Shown one piece after another: positions 7,824-16,776 of a stretch of DNA of 36,690 nt (the stretch's first letter is position 1; every line of letters begins with the position of its first letter). The stretch comes from Acidobacteriota bacterium (lineage in GTDB: Bacteria; Acidobacteriota; Terriglobia; Bryobacterales; Bryobacteraceae). Both the position numbers and the translations under genes were made by a program. Location of the stretch: positions 1-36,690 of the forward strand of contig JANXXI010000024.1 in NCBI GenBank assembly GCA_025350695.1. The letters are read 5' to 3'. The notes beneath the pieces are model-generated. The model was not told the DNA's origin, ran no database searches, and saw only the letters and a list, made by a program, of their open reading frames with translations.

Positions 7824-10030
7824 ACAAGTACATCGTAAATATTCTGACCAATCTGAAGCTGACCTCGCGCGACCGCATGGCCTTGTTTTTTGGGTATGCG
7901 TTTCCGTTGGTATTCTTCTTTATCTTTGCGCAAGCGAACGGCAGTGGGTTAGGCGGGGCCATCTCCGTTGTCGTTTCAAGCGTACTCATCATCGGCGTGT
8001 TGGGAAACGGATTGTTCGGCGCTGGGATCAGGGCCGTTTCTGATCGCGAGGCGGGCATCTTGCGCCGGTACAAGGTGGCCCCCACTACAGCTGCGCCGAT
8101 TGTTGTGTCTTCGCTGGTAACCGGTTGCGTGAACTATGTTCCTTCCGCCACGCTCATTGTTGTACTCGCTCACTTCGTGTACGGCATGCCGTGGCCCGAG
8201 CGTTGGCTGTCTCTCATTCTCTTCATGATCTTCGCGGTAATGGCCTTCCGGGCGCTTGGCATGATTGTAGCCAGCGTCGTCAATTCCATGCAGGAAAGCC
8301 AGATTGTGATTCAGATGCTCTACTTGCCCATGCTGTTCTTGAGCGGCGCTACCTTTCCCGTGGAGGCCATGCCGGTCTGGTTGCAAAAGGTAGCCGGCTT
8401 TCTTCCCGCTTCGCATTTGAAGATTGGCTTGGATGGCATTCTGGTGAAGAACGAAACGTTACTTGAAAATCGGACGGCCCTCGTGGCCATGATCGCGACG
8501 ATTGCGCTGGCTTCGTTTCTTGCGGTCAAGCTTTTCCGTTGGGAAAAAGAGGACAAGATCAAAACATCCGGAAAGCTGTGGCTGCTGGCTTCGTTAGTCC
8601 CCTTTATGGTGCTTGGCGCCTATCAGGTTAAGTCGGAAGGAAACATCGCAAAGAACAAACAGTTGAGCCGGTCGCTCCGCCGGAGTCACAATTGGCTGAT
8701 TCGCGGCGCCCGCATATTCACGGGAGACGGAAAGGTTATCGCCAAAGGCGCGGTGCTGATCAAGAATGGCAAGATCGCTCAAATATGGGAGGGCGATGGG
8801 CCAGAGCCAAAGTCGGTTCAAGCGGATGCGATTGAAGCCTATGGCAAGACGATTATTCCGGGCTTGATCGATACCCACGTTCATCTGGGCGCCCCAGGCG
8901 GCATTCCTGACAAGTATGGAACCGACGCAAAGGCCTACAGGAAATCCGTGGCTCGTGAATTGGCAGCCTACCTATATTCAGGCGTCACTGCCGTGAAGAG
9001 CGTTGGCGATTCGCTCGATTTGATGCAGGACATGGCCAAGCTCACCGGCAGCGGTGAAAAGTTAGGCGCGGAATTGTTCTATGTTGGGCCGATGTTCACC
9101 ACCGAAGGCGGCCACGGAACGGAATTTTTCAAGAATGTACCTGAGTTCATGAAGAAGCAGATAGAAGGGTCCATGCTTCGATTGCCCAAGACTCGCGAAG
9201 AAGCTACGCGAATGGTAGTGGAACTCAAACCGCAAGGTGTAACCGGAATCAAGGCGATCCTTGAAGCCGGCGGTGGCAGCTTTCACTTCAATCGAATGGA
9301 CACGCTGGTGCTGGCTGGAATCGCCGATGGCGCCAAAGCCAGCGGCTTGCCCCTAGTTGTCCACACTGGCGACGACACCGACATCGACGATGCCCTAAAG
9401 GTTGGCGCCAGCGGTATTGAGCACGGATCGATTCGCGACAAAATAAGTGATGCGCATTTAGCGCTAATGGCTGGCCGTCACGTGTTTTTCGCGCCAACTA
9501 TCACGGTTGTCGATTCGATCAATGCGCTTCGCGCCGGAAACATGGACATTCTTTCGCGTCCGCTATTTGAACAATCCGCGCCCAGGGGACTGCTGGATGC
9601 CACGCGCAAAGCGCTTGCTAAGAATGCCGGCAATGAAAAAAAGGGTCCGGCGTTTGACCAGGAAATGATCGTATCGAACCTGCGGCGGGCCGCGGCTGCC
9701 GGGGTGCCTATCGTCACCGGAACCGATTCCGGGAACGTTCCACTAATTCATGGACCGGCGGTTCACCGCGAAATGCAATTGCTGGTGGCGGCGGGGCTCA
9801 CGCCAACCCAAGCGTTAATTGCCGCGACATCCAATGGCGCTCAGCTACTGGGTGTATCCAACCGCATTGGCTATATCAAGGCTGGCTATGAAGCCACGTT
9901 GCTTATTGTTGATGGGAATCCGCTTGAAGATATTAGCGCCACCGAACGCGGTTTGATCGTGTTTTTTAAGGGGGAGCGAGTTTCAAGAGGGGATCTGTTT
10001 GACGATGACAATGAAGCGCCGTCAAAATAA
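7820..10030 (+). CDS. ABC-2 permease fused to a metal-dependent amidohydrolase
   Basis: One uninterrupted 736-residue reading frame contains two unrelated domains. Residues 1-240 are an ABC-2 type permease with six hydrophobic segments (about 22-37, 48-66, 93-120, 130-155, 161-180, 220-237). A seventh hydrophobic segment (about 253-269) and a short basic linker lead to residues 292-725, an amidohydrolase of the imidazolonepropionase/Xaa-Pro dipeptidase-like group. All metal ligands are present: HVH (H353, H355), candidate carboxylated Lys K478, H515, H535 and D636 in GTDSG. If the permease core has both ends in the cytoplasm, the seventh helix would place the enzyme in the periplasm. The gene overlaps the ATPase gene by 4 bp. 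A frameshift artefact is unlikely because both domains and the linker share one frame. Substrate unknown. Confidence 0.9.
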   Translation: MNKYIVNILTNLKLTSRDRMALFFGYAFPLVFFFIFAQANGSGLGGAISVVVSSVLIIGVLGNGLFGAGIRAVSDREAGILRRYKVAPTTAAPIVVSSLVTGCVNYVPSATLIVVLAHFVYGMPWPERWLSLILFMIFAVMAFRALGMIVASVVNSMQESQIVIQMLYLPMLFLSGATFPVEAMPVWLQKVAGFLPASHLKIGLDGILVKNETLLENRTALVAMIATIALASFLAVKLFRWEKEDKIKTSGKLWLLASLVPFMVLGAYQVKSEGNIAKNKQLSRSLRRSHNWLIRGARIFTGDGKVIAKGAVLIKNGKIAQIWEGDGPEPKSVQADAIEAYGKTIIPGLIDTHVHLGAPGGIPDKYGTDAKAYRKSVARELAAYLYSGVTAVKSVGDSLDLMQDMAKLTGSGEKLGAELFYVGPMFTTEGGHGTEFFKNVPEFMKKQIEGSMLRLPKTREEATRMVVELKPQGVTGIKAILEAGGGSFHFNRMDTLVLAGIADGAKASGLPLVVHTGDDTDIDDALKVGASGIEHGSIRDKISDAHLALMAGRHVFFAPTITVVDSINALRAGNMDILSRPLFEQSAPRGLLDATRKALAKNAGNEKKGPAFDQEMIVSNLRRAAAAGVPIVTGTDSGNVPLIHGPAVHREMQLLVAAGLTPTQALIAATSNGAQLLGVSNRIGYIKAGYEATLLIVDGNPLEDISATERGLIVFFKGERVSRGDLFDDDNEAPSK

Positions 10031-10139
10031 GTTTTGATTCGATCGGCGAATTTTAAGCAGGCCGCGCTTCGCCCAATAGTTGCAATTTGGGAAGAAATAT
10101 GGGATAAAACTCAGAAATACATTTTTTCTGGCCTTTTCT

Positions 10140-10973
10140 ATGCCGACCACGAAGAAACCCATCCATCGGAAGCCTGTCTCAAAGAAACATCCAGTGACTC
10201 CTTCGAATTCGACCAGTACCAAACCGACGGGCAAAGGAGCGAAAAAACAAATGCCCCCGCCGAAGAAACAGGGGGTGAACGTGAAGCAAAAAACTGTTTT
10301 GGCGAAAGCGGCTCCTCCAGTTAAAGGTACACCCAAGCAAGCAACCCCCATCGTGCGGCATACTATGGAGAAGGTTGCGAGGGTGATCAAGAAAGCAACG
10401 GTAACGCGCAAGGTTGTCACAAGCCGTTCTTCCGTTGGCGCCCCTCGAACCTCAGTTACTACTTCTGTTAACAACATGGCCGCAGCTAACGAAGTTCAAA
10501 AACAAAAAGATACGTTTGAGAAAGCAAATAAGCTTTTCCATGCCCGCGGTTTTTCGGAGGCGTTGAAATTATTTCAAATTGCCATCCAAGGGCCTTCCAT
10601 CGATATTGGGCATGTGGCCCGGCTCCATGTGAAGATGTGCGAGCAGCGCTTACAAACAGAAGCAGTGCCTCTTGAAACTCCCGAGGACAAGTACAACTTT
10701 GCCGTTTCTCTACTGAATCAGAAGTTGAATCTTGAGGAAGCCGAAAAGCACCTCAGGGCCGCTGTTCAAGCCAAGGATTCAGCCGACCACTATCATTATG
10801 CGCTTGCCCTCTGTTTGGGCCTCAAAGGCGATTTTGCCGGTTCCAGCCAGCACTTGGCGCGCGCTATCGCCTTGGCCCCCAACAACCGCGCCATCGCCAG
10901 AAACGATCCCGACTTCAGAGAAATTTTGCAGTCTCAGCCAATGCGTGAGTTGCTTGCTCCTCGGTCCGCCTAA
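10140..10973 (+). CDS. Hypothetical lysine-rich protein with a TPR-like C-terminal half
   Basis: I start it at the ATG at 10140 (277 residues), but the frame is open from a TTG at 10080 and neither start has a clear Shine-Dalgarno, so the N-terminus is uncertain. The first about 120 residues are low-complexity, rich in Lys, Pro, Thr and Gln, and probably disordered. From about residue 125 the protein is alpha-helical with repeated features typical of tetratricopeptide repeats: ANKLFHARGFSEALKLFQIA, YNFAVSLLNQKLNLEEAEKHL and YHYALALCLGLKGDFAGSS. No enzyme motif is visible. The basic tail could bind nucleic acid or acidic surfaces. It ends 17 bp before yvcK on the same strand, so the two are probably co-transcribed. 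Confidence 0.7.
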   Translation: MPTTKKPIHRKPVSKKHPVTPSNSTSTKPTGKGAKKQMPPPKKQGVNVKQKTVLAKAAPPVKGTPKQATPIVRHTMEKVARVIKKATVTRKVVTSRSSVGAPRTSVTTSVNNMAAANEVQKQKDTFEKANKLFHARGFSEALKLFQIAIQGPSIDIGHVARLHVKMCEQRLQTEAVPLETPEDKYNFAVSLLNQKLNLEEAEKHLRAAVQAKDSADHYHYALALCLGLKGDFAGSSQHLARAIALAPNNRAIARNDPDFREILQSQPMRELLAPRSA

Positions 10974-10990
10974 AGTGTACAGATCGTTCC

Positions 10991-12025
10991 ATGCCTGACA
11001 AATCAGCTCTGCGTATCGTTGCTATCGGTGGAGGCACTGGATTATCTACACTGCTACAGGGGTTGAAGCGCTACGCTTTGCCTACCGGTGGCAATGAACC
11101 CAGGCCGCCCGTAGCCGAGATCACAGCCATTGTCACAGTGACCGACGATGGCGGCAGCTCCGGTCGCCTTCGCCGCGCCTTCGATATACTGCCTCCCGGC
11201 GATATCCGCAACTGCCTGGTAGCTCTTTCCGAAGATGAAGCCATGCTCGCCAAATTGTTCCAATACCGTTTCCAGGAAGGGACCGGACTGAAGGGACACA
11301 GCTTTGGCAATCTGTTCCTTGCCGCATTGACAAACATTACCGGCGATTTTGCGCATGCCGTTCGCTTTGCTTCGGAAATCCTCGCGATCGCCGGCCGTAT
11401 CTATCCGTCCACCGCCGACAATGTAGTGCTGGAGGCGACTCTCGAAAACGGAGATAAACTGGTGGGGGAGACTCGTATTAGCCGCAGTAGCGTTCGCATT
11501 AAGCGTCTCAACTTAGTTCCAGCGCATCCCAAGCCGATTAAAGATACCTTACGGGCCATTGAACAGGCTGACTTGATCACGCTCGGGCCGGGCTCTTTAT
11601 TCACCAGTGTCATTCCCAATTTGCTGGTAGATGGGATTCCCGAAGCCATGGCAAAATCACGGGCGCTAACAGCCTACTTCACGAATCTAATGTGGCAGCC
11701 CGGAGAGACGGAACATTTTTCCGCCGCCGACCATTTACAGGCCATTCGCGATCATTCAAGGCCGGATCTGGTGGATTACATCGTTGTGAATACAAAAACC
11801 ATGACGAGCACTGATGTGCTGGGCCGGTATGCCGCGCAGCGAGCCTTGCCAGTGGAAACCGATCATGCCCGTCTGAAGAAGATGAACGTGTCGGTTGTAA
11901 GTGAAATGCTATTGGCTGAAACCGAAAAGATTCGCCACGATTCCGCGCGCTCTGCTGAGGTCGCTATCAAATTAGCCCGGCTCGGCAGACGCCGATGGTC
12001 GATTGACGAAACGAAGACCAAGTAA
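10991..12025 (+). CDS. yvcK: YvcK/GlmR (CofD-like) UDP-GlcNAc-binding regulator
   Basis: The 344-residue protein opens with the family's signature loop IGGGTGLS (12-19), followed by VTDDGGSSGRLR and PPGDIRNCL, then GHSFGNLFL. These are hallmarks of the YvcK/CofD-like family. In Bacillus subtilis the protein (renamed GlmR) binds UDP-GlcNAc and regulates carbon flow into cell-wall precursors through GlmS; that role is known for the family and inferred here. The fold is related to the F420 enzyme CofD, but no other F420 biosynthesis gene lies nearby, so YvcK is the better call. It lies 17 bp downstream of the TPR-like gene and about 130 bp upstream of glmU, which makes the product of its neighbour its likely ligand. 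Confidence 0.92.
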   Translation: MPDKSALRIVAIGGGTGLSTLLQGLKRYALPTGGNEPRPPVAEITAIVTVTDDGGSSGRLRRAFDILPPGDIRNCLVALSEDEAMLAKLFQYRFQEGTGLKGHSFGNLFLAALTNITGDFAHAVRFASEILAIAGRIYPSTADNVVLEATLENGDKLVGETRISRSSVRIKRLNLVPAHPKPIKDTLRAIEQADLITLGPGSLFTSVIPNLLVDGIPEAMAKSRALTAYFTNLMWQPGETEHFSAADHLQAIRDHSRPDLVDYIVVNTKTMTSTDVLGRYAAQRALPVETDHARLKKMNVSVVSEMLLAETEKIRHDSARSAEVAIKLARLGRRRWSIDETKTK

Positions 12026-12046
12026 CTCTGGAAATCCCTGTCTGCA

Positions 12047-12104
12047 GTAGGGCGGACCCCTGGCCCGACTCTTCAGCAACGGAACTCCCTGTCGACCCGA
12101 GGGA
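12047..12104 (+). repeat. Degenerate copy of a dispersed palindromic intergenic element
   Basis: In the gap between yvcK and glmU, 12047-12067 closely matches 26281-26302 (both read GT-A/G-GGGCGGACCCC followed by TGG-C/T-CCG). A weak inverted repeat TCCCT/AGGGA lies at about 12086-12104. The copy is too degraded to form the clean hairpins seen at the other sites. Confidence 0.45.
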
Positions 12105-12154
12105 CACTTCCTAAAGTTACCTCTTCCTACAGGCGATAAACTGGTAGAAGAGTG

Positions 12155-13546
<1,392 letters not shown>

Positions 13547-13663
13547 CTGGTATTTATTTCCATCACTGTTTTGTTTCCGAAAGACGATGTTCGAGTCATA
13601 CAATCTGCATTCAGCCACGGCATTCTCTACTTGAGATTGATCACAAAGCGCGAACGGCGATAG

Positions 13664-13959
13664 GCGGCCCATGCCGCTGTACGTGGGATGCCGCATCTCT
13701 CGTGCCGCGCGATTCCAATTGCGCCAAAAGTGCCAGCGCCCGGAGTGCCCGTCTTGGAATATCGAAGTGACAACAACAACCCGCCAAAGGTCTATCGAGC
13801 GCTTGCCCCTTCACTTGGCTGTGAAATCACGGACATCTCGAACTTCGATTCGGAAAATTCGGCGTCCCCCAATACGTGATTCGATACCGGATCACTCCTT
13901 ACAAACTAGAAGAGCCCGATAAAAAGCTGTTCGAATTGTCGGTCGGCTACAAGCATTAA
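13664..13959 (+). pseudogene. Frameshifted gene remnant of unknown function
   Basis: Two protein-like segments sit in adjacent frames. The frame through 13688-13860 encodes a stretch including GVPVLEYRSDNNNPPKVYRA and ends soon after at a TGA. The neighbouring frame continues with FGVPQYVIRYRITPYK and LFELSVGYKH to a TAA at 13957-13959. Adding one A to the AAAA run at 13854-13857 would join them as ...DSEKFGVPQ.... No start codon with a Shine-Dalgarno is visible, and a TAG at 13661 closes the frame upstream, so the 5' part is missing or also shifted. This is either a decaying gene or a single-base sequence error. I recognise no family. The rest of the gap (13547-13663 and 13960-13983) holds nothing I can identify. 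Confidence 0.35.
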
Positions 13960-13983
13960 AAACCGGCCGCTAGCCGCACCAAC

Positions 13984-14451
13984 CTAAACAACCATGTGCG
14001 GAGAATGATGCTGCCGCAATTCCCGAACAACCGGCAGACCCATCGATGCCACATCCACAATATGATTCAGGCAATGCACGCCAATGTGACGGAACGGTCG
14101 CTCCGCCGTTGTCGCTAGTGAAACATAATCCAGAAACCGTGATGTCGAATAGACGCACACCACCCGGCCGGATTCGATTACATCGTAAGGCTCAAACGCC
14201 GCCACCGATTCGTCCCTCACCGTGTAGGCAATGTACGAATCCCAGGTCACCTCAAACAGTCTGCTGAACTCAGTAGATTCCAAAGCTCGAAGGTCTGAAA
14301 ACTTCACCCCTTCCACCACCACGGTTTCCAACTTCCTTGCTGGAGTTGCCTCCTCAAGTACTAAGCGCAATTGTTTGTTCCCCGGCTCGGATACCTCGCG
14401 TAAGTAAACGTACTTACAGAAATTCAGTTCTGAAAAGATTTCCATGACCAT
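13984..14451 (-). CDS. Small hypothetical protein downstream of truB
   Basis: A 155-residue soluble protein with no signal peptide or membrane segment. It begins 2 bp after the truB stop on the same strand, so it is probably translated from the truB transcript; an alternative ATG lies at 14445. Readable features are a run FEVTWDSYIAYTVRDES, then VCVYSTSRFLDYVS and GVHCLNHIVDVAS. I have an impression of similar small proteins of unknown function that carry a DSYIAY...RFLDYV...CLNHIVDV pattern and occur sporadically in many phyla, but cannot name the family. No catalytic motif is evident. Confidence 0.7.
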   Translation of the reverse strand: MVMEIFSELNFCKYVYLREVSEPGNKQLRLVLEEATPARKLETVVVEGVKFSDLRALESTEFSRLFEVTWDSYIAYTVRDESVAAFEPYDVIESGRVVCVYSTSRFLDYVSLATTAERPFRHIGVHCLNHIVDVASMGLPVVRELRQHHSPHMVV

Positions 14452-14453
14452 AG

Positions 14454-15335
14454 CTACAAAACCAAAATCGGGTGATAGAGATTCGGCAACCGAGCCTCGC
14501 CAATTGCAATAATCTCGCCATCGCCATCCACTGCCTTCACATATTTGGCATCCCGCGGCACGTTGAATGGAGAAGTATTGAAATCCCGGCCGTGCCGGAT
14601 CTGCCGCGCCACTTCTTCGTTCACGCGCTCCATCGCAAAGTCCGGCAACAAGTCCGCCGTCGAAACCAGTGCTTCTGACAATCGCCCCTCGGCGCTCAAG
14701 TGCGTCAATTGCGCCATGGTCCTAGCCTGGCCAATTCCGAACTCCCCTGACCTCACACGCCTAAGGCTTCCCAGATGCGCGCCACACCCCAGCGCCACCC
14801 CCAGATCATGCGCGATGCTCCGCACGTAGGTTCCTCCGGTGCACTCAACATACACGCGCAGTTGGTTGCCCTCAAACCCCAGCATCTCCAGCTTACGGAT
14901 CGTAACCTGCACCGCCGACAGCACCACAGGCTTATTCTGCCGGGCCAATTTGTATGCCGGAACTCCACTAATCTTTTTTGCTGAAACCGCTGGAGGCATC
15001 TGCTGAATCACACCCCGAAATTTTGTCAATTGCTCTTCAATTTCCGCCATGTTGAATGAGCAAGCAACCGCCTCGCCAACAGGTTCGCCATCGGCGTCGT
15101 AACTATTGGTGGCTTGGCCAAGAACAATCGTTCCCTCATAGGCCTTGTCCGCCTTCATGTAAAATTGGCTGAGCCTGGTGGCTTTGTTCAGCACCAAAGG
15201 CAGCACGCCGGTCGCCATCGGATCCAGTGTCCCCAAATGGCCTATAGCTTTTGTTCCCGCCAGGCGTCTCATCTTCCCCACCACATCGTGCGACGTCCAC
15301 CCCTGCGGCTTGTCGACTACTATCACGCCATTCAT
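14454..15335 (-). CDS. truB: tRNA pseudouridine(55) synthase TruB
   Basis: The 293-residue protein has the TruB hallmarks: GVIVVDKPQGWTSHDVV at the N-terminus, the catalytic motif GHLGTLDPMATGVLPL with nucleophilic Asp38, then QMPPAVSAKKISG and GTYVRSIAHDLG. It isomerises U55 in the T-loop of tRNAs. The C-terminal about 50 residues are a PUA-like tail (GEIIAIGEA). A short unnamed gene follows 2 bp downstream; the amidase gene ends 38 bp upstream on the same strand, so truB may be part of the ftsK-amidase transcript. It is not in the common rbfA-truB-rpsO arrangement. Confidence 0.96.
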   Translation of the reverse strand: MNGVIVVDKPQGWTSHDVVGKMRRLAGTKAIGHLGTLDPMATGVLPLVLNKATRLSQFYMKADKAYEGTIVLGQATNSYDADGEPVGEAVACSFNMAEIEEQLTKFRGVIQQMPPAVSAKKISGVPAYKLARQNKPVVLSAVQVTIRKLEMLGFEGNQLRVYVECTGGTYVRSIAHDLGVALGCGAHLGSLRRVRSGEFGIGQARTMAQLTHLSAEGRLSEALVSTADLLPDFAMERVNEEVARQIRHGRDFNTSPFNVPRDAKYVKAVDGDGEIIAIGEARLPNLYHPILVL

Positions 15336-15373
15336 GTCTCTCTAATCTAGCACTCCGCCGCTAAGCATCTTGC

Positions 15374-16774
15374 CTAAAAGCGGCGTTGCGCAACGCCCGC
15401 CGCCTGCTCATAGCCGTAGGCAATCTCCAGCAAACGCCGCTCTCCCTGATGCCGCCCTACAATCTGCAATCCCACCGGCAAACCATCTTCGGAATATCCG
15501 GCGGGAACCGAAATCGCCGGATGACCTGTCGCCGAAATGAAATAACAGGAACGCATCCAATCAATGTAACTTTCAAGCGCCACGCCATTGATCTCGTTCA
15601 CGTATGGTTGTTCAACAGGGAAGGGAAGCACTTGCACCGTCGGCAGAACGAAGGCGTCATAGCGATCAAAGAAAGCCCGCATGCGATGGTAAAGCTCCGT
15701 TCGTAACTTCTCGGCCCTAGCGATCTCCGCGCCACCCAGCGACATTCCTTGTTCCACTTCGCGCGCCAGCGTCGCCTTCAACATTCCCGGATATTGCGCC
15801 ATTCGGCCCGAATGATTCAGCGCCGAATACCAAGCCCGCAACGTACGAAAGGATTCGTCGGCGTGCAAAAAATCGGGTTCGGCGCTCTCTACAACGCATC
15901 CGATTGCTTCAAAAGTCTTGCGCTGCGAATCTACAATCCTTCGTACTTCCGGTTCAAAAGGCATTCCCGCAAGTTCCTGGAACCACGCCACCCGCACGCC
16001 CCTTAAATCGGATGGAAGCGATGCCGCGAAGATGTCCCCCGACTCAGTCAGCGCAATCGGAGACCGTTTGTCCGGCCCGGCAATTACCGAAAGCAGCAGC
16101 GCCAGATCGTCCACCGATCGCGCCATCGGCCCATCTACGTCGAGTGAAAACCAGCCGGCCGAACTCGGCCACTTTGGCACGCGCCCCGCCGCTGGACGCA
16201 TTCCCACGACACCGCAAAAGCTCGCCGGGTTCCGTAATGACCCGCCAAGATCCGATCCGTTGGCCAATGCCACCATGCCGCCCGCAAGCGCCACGGCGGA
16301 CCCGCCACTACTGCCCCCGCATGTCTTCGATGGATCATGCGGGTTCCGCGTCGCTCCGAATATCTCGTTGAATGTTTGCGACCCCGCCCCGAATTCCGGT
16401 GTGTTCGTCTTGCCAAGGCTGATAGCGCCCGCCGCTTCCATTCGCTCCACCACCAGCGCATCCGCTTCAGGCGTGTAATGCTCGTAAATCAGCGATCCAT
16501 ACGTAGTGCGCACGCCACGAGTATCGAACAGATCCTTGTGCGCCACCGGCAGCCCGTGCAGTGGCCCTTGAAACTCCCCGCAGCCTGCCAATCGATCCAG
16601 CTTCATCGCGCGTTCCAACGCCTGCGCAGGCGTAATCGTGACAATGGCGTTCAACGATGGGTTCAGCCGCGCCACTTGGTCTAAGTGCGCAGCCGTAACC
16701 TCAACTGCTGAAACCGAACGCTGCCTTAATAAGGCGGCCAGCTTCCTCGCCCCCAGGTAACAGAGTTCGCTCAC
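15374..16774 (-). CDS. Amidase-signature family hydrolase
   Basis: A 466-residue cytoplasmic-looking protein with the complete amidase-signature triad: Lys80 in PVAHKDLF, cis-Ser155 in CGGSSGGSA and nucleophile Ser179 in GSDLGGSLRNPA. Length matches stand-alone amidases and GatA. No gatB or gatC is adjacent, and the C-terminal half lacks features that would make me call it GatA, so I favour a small-molecule amidase (for example aryl or aliphatic amides) of unknown substrate. It starts 2 bp after the ftsK stop on the same strand, which makes co-transcription likely though no functional link is apparent. Confidence 0.9.
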   Translation of the reverse strand: MSELCYLGARKLAALLRQRSVSAVEVTAAHLDQVARLNPSLNAIVTITPAQALERAMKLDRLAGCGEFQGPLHGLPVAHKDLFDTRGVRTTYGSLIYEHYTPEADALVVERMEAAGAISLGKTNTPEFGAGSQTFNEIFGATRNPHDPSKTCGGSSGGSAVALAGGMVALANGSDLGGSLRNPASFCGVVGMRPAAGRVPKWPSSAGWFSLDVDGPMARSVDDLALLLSVIAGPDKRSPIALTESGDIFAASLPSDLRGVRVAWFQELAGMPFEPEVRRIVDSQRKTFEAIGCVVESAEPDFLHADESFRTLRAWYSALNHSGRMAQYPGMLKATLAREVEQGMSLGGAEIARAEKLRTELYHRMRAFFDRYDAFVLPTVQVLPFPVEQPYVNEINGVALESYIDWMRSCYFISATGHPAISVPAGYSEDGLPVGLQIVGRHQGERRLLEIAYGYEQAAGVAQRRF

Positions 16775-16776
16775 AG

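Noticed and set aside
10022-10477. 151-codon minus-strand frame rich in Phe, Gly, Cys and Val
   Set aside because: Mirror image of the Lys/Pro-rich coding region; low-complexity shadow with no start signal.
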